Counted from the stretch's first letter, positions 26,276 through 35,525 are shown. The stretch: DNA of 41,958 nucleotides from Croceicoccus estronivorus (GCF_001625325.1 NZ_JRQQ01000017.1:1-41958); one strand, 5' to 3'. Numbers and translations are program-made. The notes: generated by a model not told the origin, from the letters alone.

Positions 26276-26539
26276 ATGGATTTCGACGATCAGTTGCGTC
26301 GCTACTTCGGCGCGGATGACATTTCTGCCATTTCGCCCGACGGGCTGGCGGCAGGGATTGAGCGGATGCGGGTCGATTTCGGCATGGAAAAGGATCGTGG
26401 AAGGCGCTTTGCGCTATGGAGCCTGCTGCACATGTTTGGAGCCGCTCCTGACCTTGATGTTGCATTCAAGGAGGAGGCGGATCGCAACATTGCGCGCGAT
26501 TTCATGGAGATGATGGAGCGCGCGCAGCAAGGGGAATAG
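26276..26539 (+). CDS. Small conserved-looking protein of unknown function
   Basis: An 87-aa acidic, helical, cytoplasmic protein (MDFDDQLRRYFGADDI..., ending FMEMMERAQQGE) with no signal peptide or membrane span. ATG 26276 has GAGAAGGA 5-12 nt upstream and starts 15 bp after the spermidine-synthase-like gene, so the two likely form an operon. I do not recognise a named family. Good codon use and the ribosome site support a real gene. Confidence 0.7.
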   Translation: MDFDDQLRRYFGADDISAISPDGLAAGIERMRVDFGMEKDRGRRFALWSLLHMFGAAPDLDVAFKEEADRNIARDFMEMMERAQQGE

Positions 26540-26573
26540 AGCGAGAGCGGCCGAATAACAGAATGCAGGTTGC

Positions 26574-28451
26574 CTATACGGTAGAAGCTTCCAGCGCTTC
26601 GCTTGCCTCCAGCCAGCTGGCTTCAGCCGCTTCGATCTTCTTCTCCACTTCGGACCGGCGTTTCATCAGTTCGGTCATCGTCAACGCGGCAAGTGCCTTG
26701 TCCGCCGAGGTCGGATCGAACATCGCGTGGTCGATGGCGCTGCGCAGCTTGGTCAGTTTCTCAAGCTCTGCCTCGCTTGCCTTGGCTTTCTTGCGCAGTT
26801 CCTTGTTCTTTTCGCGCGCATCGGCTGCGGCCTTGCGCTGATCCTTCTTGTTGATCCCGCGATTACCTTCATCCTTGCGCGGTGCGGCCGGGTCCTTGGC
26901 CAGAACGAAGGCAATGTAATCTTCTATCGACCCATCGAATTCCCTGGCCGTACCATTATCGACCAGAACCAGACGGTCGGCTGTCATTTCCAGCATGTGA
27001 CGATCGTGGCTGACGATCAGAACCGTGCCGGTATAGATATTGAGCGCCTGGATCAGTGCCTCGCGGGCATCGACATCGAGGTGGTTGGTCGGTTCGTCGA
27101 GAATCAACAGGTGCGGTGCATCGCGAGTAATAAGGGCCAGGGCCAGGCGGGCCCGTTCCCCGCCAGACAGCTTGCTGACCTCGGTCGTGGCCTTGTCTCC
27201 GGAAAAGCCGAACCGGCCCAGTTGGGCCCGGACGGCGGCGGGCGTGGCACCCTTCATCAATTGCGTCATGTGCTGGAGCGGAGTCTCCGTGCGATCCAGT
27301 TCTTCCACCTGGTATTGGGTGAAATAGCCAACGCGCATCTTCGCGCTGACGTTCATTGCCCCTTCCATGGGTTTCAATTGCGCCGCAAGCAGCCGGGCCA
27401 GCGTGGTCTTGCCGTTGCCATTACGACCTAGCAGCGCGATCCGGTCGTCAGGATCAATGCGGAGATTCAGACGGCTAAGAACCGGCGTTTCGCCATAACC
27501 CACGGCAGCGAGGTCAAGCGTGATGAGCGGCGGGCGCAATTGATCGGGATTGGGGAAATCGAAGCTCAGCGTGGGATCGTCGATCATTTCGGCGATAGGC
27601 TGCAGCTTCGCCAGCGCTTTCATGCGCGATTGTGCCTGCCGGGCAGTGGCGGTCCTCACGGCATTGCGGGCGATGTAATCTTCCAGCTTATCGCGGATCG
27701 CCTGCTGTTTGGCCCTGGCCGATGCGATCTGTGCCTGCCGTTCGGCACGCTGCCGTTCAAAAGCGTCGTAGCCGCCGGGGTAGAGATACAGCTTGCCCGC
27801 CGAAAGATGCAGGATGTGGTCGACCACGTTGTTGAGGAAATCGCGTTCGTGACTGACCAGGAGGATGGTCGCCGGGTATGAAGTCAGGAAATCTTCCAGC
27901 CACAGCACCGCTTCGAGATCGAGGTGGTTCGATGGTTCGTCCAGCAGCAGCACGTCGGGTTGGGAAAACAGCAAGGCCGCCAGCGCAACGCGCATTCGCC
28001 AGCCGCCGGAAAAGCTGTCCAACGGCTGATGCTGGGCTTCTTCGTCAAAGCCGAGGCCGACGAGGATGCGGGCCGCGCGGGAAGGGGCAGAATGCGCGTC
28101 GATGGCAATCAAGCGTTCGTGAATATCGGCCAGCCGGTGCGGATCGGTGGATCCTTCGCTTTCCGCCATCAATGCCGTGCGTTCGGTATCGGCGGCGAGA
28201 ACAGTTTCAAATGGCGTTCCGTCGCCACTCGGGGCCTCTTGCGCGATATAGCCCAGTCGACTGCCGCGCGGCATTGCTATTGTGCCACTGTCGGCTTCCA
28301 GCATTCCTGTAATGACGCGAATCAGGGTCGACTTTCCTGCGCCGTTGCGTCCGACCAGACCGACACGTCCGCGCGGCGGCAGCTTGGCCGTGGCATCGTC
28401 AATGATCGTGCGTCCGCCGAGGCGTACCGTAATTCCAGTGAGATTAAGCAT
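26574..28451 (-). CDS. ABC-F family ATPase (Uup/YheS-like ribosome-associated)
   Basis: A 625-aa protein with two ABC domains and no membrane segment. Domain 1: Walker A GRNGAGKSTLIRVI near 35, signature FSGGWRMRVALAALL, Walker B VLLLDEPSNHLDLE. An Arg/Lys-rich linker follows (about 235-300). Domain 2: GRNGNGKTTLARLL, LSGGERARLALAL, LLILDEPTNHLDVD. The charged coiled-coil C-terminus (about 545-620) is typical of Uup/YheS. ABC-F proteins act on stalled ribosomes or DNA intermediates rather than transport. ATG 28451 is the family start. Confidence 0.93.
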   Translation of the reverse strand: MLNLTGITVRLGGRTIIDDATAKLPPRGRVGLVGRNGAGKSTLIRVITGMLEADSGTIAMPRGSRLGYIAQEAPSGDGTPFETVLAADTERTALMAESEGSTDPHRLADIHERLIAIDAHSAPSRAARILVGLGFDEEAQHQPLDSFSGGWRMRVALAALLFSQPDVLLLDEPSNHLDLEAVLWLEDFLTSYPATILLVSHERDFLNNVVDHILHLSAGKLYLYPGGYDAFERQRAERQAQIASARAKQQAIRDKLEDYIARNAVRTATARQAQSRMKALAKLQPIAEMIDDPTLSFDFPNPDQLRPPLITLDLAAVGYGETPVLSRLNLRIDPDDRIALLGRNGNGKTTLARLLAAQLKPMEGAMNVSAKMRVGYFTQYQVEELDRTETPLQHMTQLMKGATPAAVRAQLGRFGFSGDKATTEVSKLSGGERARLALALITRDAPHLLILDEPTNHLDVDAREALIQALNIYTGTVLIVSHDRHMLEMTADRLVLVDNGTAREFDGSIEDYIAFVLAKDPAAPRKDEGNRGINKKDQRKAAADAREKNKELRKKAKASEAELEKLTKLRSAIDHAMFDPTSADKALAALTMTELMKRRSEVEKKIEAAEASWLEASEALEASTV

Positions 28452-28613
28452 TCGCGGCGCCTAGCAGCAGAGACCGCCGACCGGAAGCTCTTGACGGACG
28501 GCGTAGCGGATCGAGCCGGGAAAACTGCTTGCTGACGCGGGCAGGGAATTGACGGCTGGCTCCCGACCGTTGAAGTGACGCTCTTTCAAAGGACTGGAAC
28601 GAGTCCGAAATGG

Positions 28614-30599
28614 ATGAGGAGAAGGGCATTGGGCCGTATCATGCGTCTGGCCGTCATCTTGCTGGCTTCCACAGGCATCGCAGGTGGAATGGCACATGCG
28701 GGAGAACCGCTTCCGCGCGTGGAAGTGATTTCGAAAGCCCCGGCATTCGGTGGTCAGTCGTTCGGCGGGGCAGGTGCATACGAGCGTATCGTCGCAGTGG
28801 CGCATATGGAGGCGGATCCGTCGGCTCAGGATAATGCCGGGATTGTCGATCTCGACAAGGCCCCACGTGATGAACAGGGCATGGTCGCCTACGATGTCGA
28901 TGTGGTGATCCTGCGGCCTGTCGATGCGGCCAAGGCGCGCCAGGTGATGATTTATGATGTCGCCAATCGCGGCATGAAACCGCTGATGACGTTCAACGAT
29001 GCGCCGTTCATGGCGGATGACAATCCGGGTAATGGCTTCCTCATGCAGCAGGGCTTCACATTGGTTTGGAGCGGCTGGCAGGGGGACATTGCCGGCAAAG
29101 GCCTGATCGGAGCCCGCCTCCCCATTGCAACTGGTGAGAGTGGGCCAATTACCGGCCGGATCACGGCTGAAACAATTTTCGATAATCCCGCATCCGACCT
29201 GATTACTCTGCCTTATCCGGCATTCGGGATGGGGCAGGATGAGTCAGGGCTGGGCGAGGCTGGACAGGGCAACGCCATTTTGACTGTGCGTGAGCGGGCG
29301 GGCGATCCCGCGACAGTCGTGGATCCTGCCGACTGGCGTTTCGAGGATGAACGGCATGTACGGCTGATAAACAAGCCTACCAACGATGCGGGCGCAATCT
29401 ATCGTATGTCCTACGTCGCCCGTGATCCGTCGGTAGCGGGGCTGGGGTTTGCCGCAGTCCGTGATCTGGTGTCGTTCCTGCGTAGTGGCAGTGCGGAGCA
29501 GGACAACCCTCTTGCCGATATCGTAGCGAATGCTTGCAAAGATGAGGGTTCCGACACTTGTGCTGCCAGCAGCTATGACACGGTAGTTGCCCATGGTGCG
29601 TCCCAGTCGGGGCGGTTCCTGCGGGATTTCGTATGGCAGGGCTTCAACCGGGACACCTTGGGTAAGCGAGTATTCGATGGGATGCTGGTTGTGATTGCCG
29701 GTGGTCGACGGACTTTCACCAATATGCGCTTTGCCCAGCCCGGAGAATTTTCCCGACAGCATGAAGGACACGAGACTCCCGGCTTTGATTTTCCCTTCGC
29801 TTATGGCTTGCAACGCGATCCGATCACGCAACGCGAGGATGGTATCCTCGCACGTTGCAGCGAGGATGGGACCTGCCCCAACATCTTCCACATCGATACC
29901 AGCGGGGAGTTTTGGCAAGCTGGCTCTTCATTGGTCGGCACGGATGGCGATGGCATGGATGTGGCGTTCCCCCCATCCGTGCGGGCCTTCATGATCGCTG
30001 GCGGGTCGCACGCTCCGGGATTTGTCATGCCCTTCTGCAAATATCCGGCCAATTCGCTGAATTATACGGCGGTGGAACGGGCTTTGCTGCTGGCTATGGT
30101 GGATTGGACGACCACCGGGAGTGAACCGCCTGCCAGCCGCTGGCCGCAAGTTGCGGATGGGGAATTGCTGTCGCCGGGTACACTGGCGTCGCCCGATCTG
30201 TCCGCAATGGATGTTCATTGGCCCGATGTCGTCAACGAGCCAATTGCCTCATTGGGTGCGCAGGAATGGCCTGTGCTGGTGCCGCAGGTCGATGCGGACG
30301 GCAACGATCTACCCGGCATCAGGCTTCCCTCTGTCGACGTTCCAGTGGCGACTTATCTCGGCTGGAATTTGCGCAAGGCGGGATTTGCCGAGGATGAATT
30401 GTGCAACATTTTCGGGTCGGAAATTCCGTTTGCCAAAACGCGGGAGGAACAGCCCGACGATCCCAGACAGGCGCTGGCCGAGCGGTACCCCGGTACCGAA
30501 AGGCAGGATCGTGTCCATGCCTCAATAGAAAAGCTGGAACAGGAGGGTCTTCTGCTGCCTGAGGACGCCCGCCGGATGGAGGAAGCGATAGCGAGGTAG
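28614..30599 (+). CDS. Secreted alpha/beta hydrolase-domain protein (Abhydrolase_10-like)
   Basis: A 661-aa exported protein. The N-terminus MRRRALGRIMRLAVILLAST with a GGMAHAGEP cleavage region is a signal peptide. The nucleophile elbow is GASQSGRFLRDFVWQG (about residue 327), preceded by a central hydrolase region (VMIYDVANRGMKP, FTLVWSGWQGD). Four cysteines cluster near residues 305-320 and 415-425, perhaps disulfides of a periplasmic enzyme. The pattern fits the large Abhydrolase_10 (PF20091) family of unknown substrate. ATG 28614 keeps the basic n-region; ATG 28641 and GTG 28575 are alternatives. It diverges from the ABC-F gene. Confidence 0.75.
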   Translation: MRRRALGRIMRLAVILLASTGIAGGMAHAGEPLPRVEVISKAPAFGGQSFGGAGAYERIVAVAHMEADPSAQDNAGIVDLDKAPRDEQGMVAYDVDVVILRPVDAAKARQVMIYDVANRGMKPLMTFNDAPFMADDNPGNGFLMQQGFTLVWSGWQGDIAGKGLIGARLPIATGESGPITGRITAETIFDNPASDLITLPYPAFGMGQDESGLGEAGQGNAILTVRERAGDPATVVDPADWRFEDERHVRLINKPTNDAGAIYRMSYVARDPSVAGLGFAAVRDLVSFLRSGSAEQDNPLADIVANACKDEGSDTCAASSYDTVVAHGASQSGRFLRDFVWQGFNRDTLGKRVFDGMLVVIAGGRRTFTNMRFAQPGEFSRQHEGHETPGFDFPFAYGLQRDPITQREDGILARCSEDGTCPNIFHIDTSGEFWQAGSSLVGTDGDGMDVAFPPSVRAFMIAGGSHAPGFVMPFCKYPANSLNYTAVERALLLAMVDWTTTGSEPPASRWPQVADGELLSPGTLASPDLSAMDVHWPDVVNEPIASLGAQEWPVLVPQVDADGNDLPGIRLPSVDVPVATYLGWNLRKAGFAEDELCNIFGSEIPFAKTREEQPDDPRQALAERYPGTERQDRVHASIEKLEQEGLLLPEDARRMEEAIAR

Positions 30600-30643
30600 T
30601 CGTCCTCGTCGTGGGCAGGGCCTAGCCGCGCGATGCGCCGGTG

Positions 30644-31309
30644 CTAGCTCAATTCGCGCTCCGGGGCAGGCTTATGGACGGCATAAGTGCGCATGAACAG
30701 GTCCATCGTGCGTTCCACTTCGGCTGCAATGTCGTCAGGGCCGAGAGTGTCCGTCAATCTCAGCCAGAGTTGTTGCTGACATCGGCTGACGCATAAATGC
30801 ATGAGGAATTGGGCGCAGTTGGAAGGATCATCGGAACGTATCTGGCCGCGCTCCATTGCTCCTGAAAGAAAGTCCGCCAGCAAAGCGACAGTCTGCTTGG
30901 GGGCGCGATCATAAAAGATTCTTCCCACCTCGGGGAAACGGCCTGCTTCGGCGATGACGAGGCGGCTGAGCGCGATCCCATCAGGCGAAGTGATTTTTTC
31001 CAGCAGTTTGTGACAAAAACGGCTCAACGTCAGGGCGATGTCACCGCATGGGTCCAGGACTTCCGATAATTGCTTGCGAAATTCGATGGTTGCCTGGTCT
31101 ATCACGGCTGTGAAAAGAGCTTCCTTCGAGGGAAAATAATTCCACAGGGTTCCCTTGGAGCCGCCGCGCTTGGCAGCAATGGCCGACATTGTTGTTGCCG
31201 AATAGCCGTGTTCAAGGAAATAGCGCTTGGCAACTGTCAGGATGGCCTCCCGCCTGTCCTGCCGTCGTGCCTCCCGGCGGCTTATCGTGTCGCATGAACG
31301 TGCCGTCAT
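30644..31309 (-). CDS. TetR-family repressor of the efflux cassette
   Basis: A 221-aa regulator. Residues about 15-65 hold the TetR DNA-binding domain (REAILTVAKRYFLEHGYSAT, TMSAIAAKRGGSKGTLWNYF, PSKEALFTAVI). The C-terminal ligand domain resembles the AefR-like group (IALSRLVIAEAGRFPEVGRI). ATG 31309 is chosen; a longer frame to 31375 runs through the operator region. It is divergent from nodT-emrA-emrB and 6 bp from operator 1, so it likely represses itself and the pump until an inducer binds. Confidence 0.9.
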   Translation of the reverse strand: MTARSCDTISRREARRQDRREAILTVAKRYFLEHGYSATTMSAIAAKRGGSKGTLWNYFPSKEALFTAVIDQATIEFRKQLSEVLDPCGDIALTLSRFCHKLLEKITSPDGIALSRLVIAEAGRFPEVGRIFYDRAPKQTVALLADFLSGAMERGQIRSDDPSNCAQFLMHLCVSRCQQQLWLRLTDTLGPDDIAAEVERTMDLFMRTYAVHKPAPERELS

Positions 31310-31315
31310 AATAGC

Positions 31316-31331
31316 CGTACTATATGGTACG
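31316..31331. promoter_or_regulatory. TetR operator 1
   Basis: CGTACTATATGGTACG is a near-perfect 16-bp inverted repeat (7 of 8 pairs; arms CGTAC/GTACG). It overlaps the predicted -10 of the divergent tetR promoter. A second copy with the same GTACG half-site and 6-bp spacer lies at 31378-31393. Confidence 0.6.
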
Positions 31332-31347
31332 ATTTTTTGATTGACAA
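31319..31347 (-). promoter_or_regulatory. Predicted tetR promoter
   Basis: On the minus strand, TTGTCA (31342-31347), a 17-bp spacer and TATAGT (31319-31324) form a good sigma-70-type promoter. Start of transcription would fall near 31312, only a few bases before the ATG at 31309, so the message may be leaderless. On the plus strand the same bases read TTGACA at 31341-31346, a potential shared -35 for the pump, although no good -10 follows at 17 bp. Confidence 0.5.
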
Positions 31348-31377
31348 GGTGGCGTGTCCGGGGGCAATGGCGCAATC

Positions 31378-31393
31378 CATACTGACTGGTACG
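31378..31393. promoter_or_regulatory. TetR operator 2
   Basis: CATACTGACTGGTACG shares the arms and 6-bp spacer of operator 1 with one arm mismatch (CATAC for CGTAC). It ends 5 bp before the nodT start codon, and its CATACT resembles a -10 box. The two sites are 62 bp apart, close to six helical turns. Confidence 0.5.
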
Positions 31394-31398
31394 GTTTT

Positions 31399-32865
31399 AT
31401 GATTTCGGTGACTCGGACGCAAATCCTGTTTCTTTGCGCTGCCACGATGCTTGTGGGCGGGCTAGGCGGTTGTGCGGCTGTTCCCGATCTCGGGCCCAAA
31501 CCGGTGCCGCTGGCGTCACAGGATGTGGCTGCGGAACGAAGCCTCGCGGGTGAAGCCGGTGAATGGCCGCAGGATAGCTGGTGGACTGCTTATGGCGACC
31601 CGCAGCTCGACAGACTGATTGCAGAAGGTCTGCAGAATTCTCCGGATACCGCTGCTGCTGCTGCACGGTTCCGTAAGGCGGTGGGCTATGCACGACAGGC
31701 TGGGGCACCATCGCTGCCGTCAGTCGATGTGACGGGTTCTGCCGCGTTTAACAAGCAAAGCTACAACAACGGCTTTCCCAAGGAATTCGTACCGAAGGGA
31801 TGGCTCGATACGGGCAATGTTTCCGTCGGCCTGGGCTTTGATCTGGACATCTGGGGCAAGAACAGGGCCGCGCTGGCTGCGGCAGTTTCGGAAGTGAAGG
31901 CGGCCCAGTACGATGCGCGGCAGGCCCGTCTGATGCTGGCGACTGGCATTGCCGATGCTTATGCCGATCTCGCGCGCCTTTATGAAGAACGCGATATTCG
32001 CAAATCCACGCTTGATATTCGCATGGCCAGCCAGAAACTGGTTGTGCAGCGACAGCGCAATGGTCTCGAAACGCAAGGCAGTGTGAAACAGGCGGACGCG
32101 AATGTTTCCAGTGCCCGTGCTGATCTCGCGGCTGCTGAAGAAGCGATTGCGTTGCGGTCCAATCAGATCGCGGCATTGGTTGGGGCAGGCCCCGATCGCG
32201 GTCTTTCGCTGGAGCGACCGCAATTGTCCGCCCCTGCGATGCGTGGCTTGCCGCCTGGGGTCACTACCGATCTGTTGTCTCGTCGACCGGATATCGGTGC
32301 GGCGCTGGCCCGGTTGGAAGCGGCTGCTAGCCGTATCAAGGTCGCGCGGGCAGATTTCTTCCCGGCCATCCGGCTCGATGCCTTGATCGGTTATCAGGCA
32401 TTGGGGCTGGATCAGCTGATCGAACGTGATTCCATTCAAGGGAATGTGGGGCCGGCCATCAGCCTGCCGATTTTCCATGGTGGTGCGCTTGGCGGGCAAT
32501 ATCGCGTCGCACGTGCGACGTATGACGAAGCTGTTGCGGACTATGACGGCACTGTTCTGTCAGCCTACCGCGACGTGGCGGATGCTGTCACGAGCCGGGC
32601 CATGCTCGCACAGCGGCTGAAAGATGCGCGCGATGCACTGACTGCGTCTGAACAAGCGCTGGACATCGCTCGCTTGCGCTACGATGGCGGGCTTTCGAGC
32701 TATATTGACGTGTTGAATGTGGAAGACCGGATGCTGGCCACCCGCGAAGCCGTTGCGGAGCTGGAGGCACGGGCGCTCACACTCGACATTGCTTTGATCC
32801 GTTCCCTCGGCGGTGGTTTCCTGCCGTCCGATATTCCAGATCCCAAGGATGATACCGATGGCTGA
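31399..32865 (+). CDS. NodT-family outer-membrane efflux lipoprotein
   Basis: TolC-like outer-membrane channel of a tripartite pump, 488 aa. The signal peptide ends in lipobox GLGGC near residue 25, so it is lipid-anchored. Two OEP repeats follow: the first with WWTAYGDPQLDRLIAEGLQN, the second with LPPGVTTDLLSRRPDIGAAL and IKVARADFFPAIRLDALIG, the NodT/OprM signature. The ATG at 31399 has no ribosome site; GTG 31354 is the alternative. It is translationally linked to the adaptor downstream. Confidence 0.93.
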   Translation: MISVTRTQILFLCAATMLVGGLGGCAAVPDLGPKPVPLASQDVAAERSLAGEAGEWPQDSWWTAYGDPQLDRLIAEGLQNSPDTAAAAARFRKAVGYARQAGAPSLPSVDVTGSAAFNKQSYNNGFPKEFVPKGWLDTGNVSVGLGFDLDIWGKNRAALAAAVSEVKAAQYDARQARLMLATGIADAYADLARLYEERDIRKSTLDIRMASQKLVVQRQRNGLETQGSVKQADANVSSARADLAAAEEAIALRSNQIAALVGAGPDRGLSLERPQLSAPAMRGLPPGVTTDLLSRRPDIGAALARLEAAASRIKVARADFFPAIRLDALIGYQALGLDQLIERDSIQGNVGPAISLPIFHGGALGGQYRVARATYDEAVADYDGTVLSAYRDVADAVTSRAMLAQRLKDARDALTASEQALDIARLRYDGGLSSYIDVLNVEDRMLATREAVAELEARALTLDIALIRSLGGGFLPSDIPDPKDDTDG

Positions 32866-33982
32866 TGCCGCAGCTACTCCCCAGACGGAAACGGCCCCTG
32901 ATGCCGGGCGAGAGGCGGAGGAAAAAGCCCGCCGGAAGGCAATGCGCCGTACCTGGCTGCTACGGCTGGCCATGGCCGTTGCCGCGCTCGGCCTTCTCTG
33001 GGCAGCCTGGTATCTTCTGATCGGTCGCAATTATGTCAGCACTGACAATGCCTATGTAAATGCGGAAATGGCGCAAGTGACGCCGCTCATGTCCGCTCAG
33101 GCTGTCGAGGTGCTGGTCAGCGATACCGACAGCGTGAAGCGTGGCGATATTCTGGTCCGGCTGGACGGATCGGATGCTGAGATCGCGATTGCGCAGGCAG
33201 AAGCGGACCTGGCTGAGGCCCGGCGCAAGTTCCGGCAGGCCTCGGCGACCAGCGGCTCGCTGGCATCTCAGGTCAAGGCGCGCGAAGCGGACATCGTGCA
33301 GGCGCGGGCGGATCTCGAAAAGGCGCGAATTGATCTGGAACGTCGCGAGCGTCTGGCAGACAGTGGGGCTGTGTCAGGGGAAGAACTGACTCAGGCGCGC
33401 AACGCCTACGCAGCGGCGAAGGCCAATCTCGCACAGGCTGAATCGACGCGCGCCGCCGCTGCTGGAGAATACGCGGCCAACGAAGCTCTCGTCCGTGGCT
33501 CAAGCGAAGAAACCGATCCCGCCGTGCTGGCGGCCAAGGCCCGGCTCCAGTCGGCAAAGCTGGATTATGAACGCACTGTTATCCGTGCACCTATCGCCGG
33601 GATCGTGACCAAGCGTCAGGTGCAGGTGGGACAGCGCGTGACGCAGGGTTCGCCCATCATGACGATCGTTCCGGTGGCGAATGTCTATGTCGATGCGAAT
33701 TTCAAGGAACGTCAGTTGCGCAGGGTAAAGATCGGCATGCCTGCGAAAGTCACGGCCGACCTTTATGGCGGCGGGGTCGTCTATCATGGCCGGGTTGCTG
33801 GCCTGTCGGGCGGCACGGGGGCTTCCATGTCACTGATTCCCGCGCAGAATGCGACCGGTAACTGGATCAAGGTCGTGCAACGGCTTCCGGTCCGTATCGA
33901 ACTCGATCCCAAGGAACTGGCGGAACATCCCTTGCGGGTTGGCCTGTCCACCGAGGTCGAGATCGACCTGGCGGGCGATTGA
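32858..33982 (+). CDS. emrA: HlyD/EmrA-family membrane-fusion adaptor
   Basis: Periplasmic adaptor bridging the MFS pump and NodT channel, 374 aa. One membrane span at about 30-50, then the barrel-sandwich start YVSTDNAYVNAEMAQVTPLM, which is the EmrA signature, a coiled-coil hairpin rich in Ala/Glu/Arg (about 95-225), and the second lipoyl half VIRAPIAGIVTKRQVQVGQR. ATG 32858 has AAGGAT upstream and overlaps the nodT stop by 8 nt. Confidence 0.93.
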   Translation: MADAAATPQTETAPDAGREAEEKARRKAMRRTWLLRLAMAVAALGLLWAAWYLLIGRNYVSTDNAYVNAEMAQVTPLMSAQAVEVLVSDTDSVKRGDILVRLDGSDAEIAIAQAEADLAEARRKFRQASATSGSLASQVKAREADIVQARADLEKARIDLERRERLADSGAVSGEELTQARNAYAAAKANLAQAESTRAAAAGEYAANEALVRGSSEETDPAVLAAKARLQSAKLDYERTVIRAPIAGIVTKRQVQVGQRVTQGSPIMTIVPVANVYVDANFKERQLRRVKIGMPAKVTADLYGGGVVYHGRVAGLSGGTGASMSLIPAQNATGNWIKVVQRLPVRIELDPKELAEHPLRVGLSTEVEIDLAGD

Positions 33983-33992
33983 GCATCCTTCG

Positions 33993-35525
33993 GTGACCGG
34001 CCCGCCGCCCAGCTATACTCTGATCGCGCCGTCCCGGCGCTTCATCGCCGGGATAGTGCTGGCGCTCAGCAACTTCATGGTCGTGCTCGACATGACCATC
34101 GCCAATGTCTCCGTGCCGCACATCGCGGGCAATCTCGGCATTTCCGCTTCGCAGGGGACGTGGGTCATCACCTCCTACGCAGTGTCGGAGGCGATTTGCG
34201 TGCCTTTGACCGGCTGGCTCGCGCAACGTTTCGGTGCGGTGCGGGTGTTCGTCGCCAGCATGTGCGGCTTTGGGCTGTTTTCGATGTTGTGCGGTCTTTC
34301 CCCCACTCTGGACATGTTGGTTCTGTGCCGCGTCGGACAGGGCCTTTGCGGCGGGCCGATCATGCCGATGTCGCAGACCTTGCTTCTGCGGCTCTATCCG
34401 CCCGAAATGCGTGGCCGGGCGATGGGGACATGGGCCATGACGACTCTGCTCGGTCCGGCGATGGGCCCCATTCTGGGCGGGATGATCAGCGACAACTGGA
34501 GCTGGCACTGGATTTTCTTCATCAACGTGCCGATCGCCATTCTGGGGGTGATGGCCACACTTGCGCTGCTGCGCCCGCTTGAGACGGAAAGCCGCCCTGT
34601 TCCGATAGATTCTGTGGGTTTGTTCCTGCTGGTATTCTGGATCGGATGCCTGCAGATCATGCTCGATATCGGACGCGAACATGACTGGTTCGGCGATCCG
34701 ATGGTCGTGGCGCTAGCCATCGGCGCGATTGTCGGCTTCGTCGTTTTCGTGATCTGGGAACTGACGGAAGAGCACCCGGTGGTGAACTTGCGGGTCTTTG
34801 CCAATCCGGGTTTCACATTCGGCGTGATTGCCCTGGCGCTGTGTTTCGGAACATACTTTGCCAGTATCGTGATCATTCCCCAATGGCTGCAGATGTCCAT
34901 GGGGTATACTGCCACGCTTGCCGGGATTGCCACGGCGTTCACGGCGATGAGCGCGCTTACCACATCGGCCATCGCCGCCCGGCTGCTGGGGCGGGTCGAT
35001 CCCCGCATCATGGTTTCCTGCGCGGTCGCGTGGCTGGGCCTGATGGCGCTGTGGCGTGCCACGCATTGGACCAGTGAGGCCGATTTCTGGACGATCGCCC
35101 TGCCTCAAATGGTGCAGGGGGTGGCAATGCCGTTCTTCATCGTGCCGCTGACGGCGATTACGCTGGGCGCTGTGCCGCCTTCCGATACGGCATCTGCGGC
35201 GGGCTTGCAGAACTTCCTGCGAACCATGGCTGCGGCGATCGCGGCATCTGTGGTGCTTACGCTATGGGATGATTCCCAGCGTGTGGCGCACAATGAAATC
35301 GTTTCGAATTTGCGGCCGGACGATGTGTTGCGGGAACTCGGCAATAATGGTTTCCCGACCGATCAGGCGTGGCAAATGGTTGCGAACATTGCGAACGACC
35401 AGGCAATCGCGGTTGCCGTCAATCATGTGTTCCTGTTGTCTTCGTTCGCACTGTTTTTCGCGGCGGCAATTGTCTGGCTATCACCAAAACCCAAAGGCCC
35501 GGTGGATCAGTCAGCCGCTCACTGA
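33993..35525 (+). CDS. emrB: DHA2-family MFS drug exporter, EmrB-like
   Basis: A 510-aa, 14-span drug:proton antiporter. Motif region FMVVLDMTIANVSVPHIAGN (span 1) and the DHA2 motif GTWVITSYAVSEAICVPLTG are visible; MGTWAMTTLLGPAMGPILGG is motif C of exporters. GTG 33993, 10 bp after the emrA stop, gives the normal EmrB length; an upstream frame to 33849 lies inside emrA. With the NodT channel and adaptor it forms a complete tripartite efflux pump. Substrates cannot be read from sequence. Confidence 0.92.
   Translation: MTGPPPSYTLIAPSRRFIAGIVLALSNFMVVLDMTIANVSVPHIAGNLGISASQGTWVITSYAVSEAICVPLTGWLAQRFGAVRVFVASMCGFGLFSMLCGLSPTLDMLVLCRVGQGLCGGPIMPMSQTLLLRLYPPEMRGRAMGTWAMTTLLGPAMGPILGGMISDNWSWHWIFFINVPIAILGVMATLALLRPLETESRPVPIDSVGLFLLVFWIGCLQIMLDIGREHDWFGDPMVVALAIGAIVGFVVFVIWELTEEHPVVNLRVFANPGFTFGVIALALCFGTYFASIVIIPQWLQMSMGYTATLAGIATAFTAMSALTTSAIAARLLGRVDPRIMVSCAVAWLGLMALWRATHWTSEADFWTIALPQMVQGVAMPFFIVPLTAITLGAVPPSDTASAAGLQNFLRTMAAAIAASVVLTLWDDSQRVAHNEIVSNLRPDDVLRELGNNGFPTDQAWQMVANIANDQAIAVAVNHVFLLSSFALFFAAAIVWLSPKPKGPVDQSAAH

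Noticed and set aside
28591-28606. Small hairpin GGACT-N6-AGTCC before the hydrolase gene
   Set aside because: A 5-bp stem is expected by chance at this base composition and there is no other sign of regulation.
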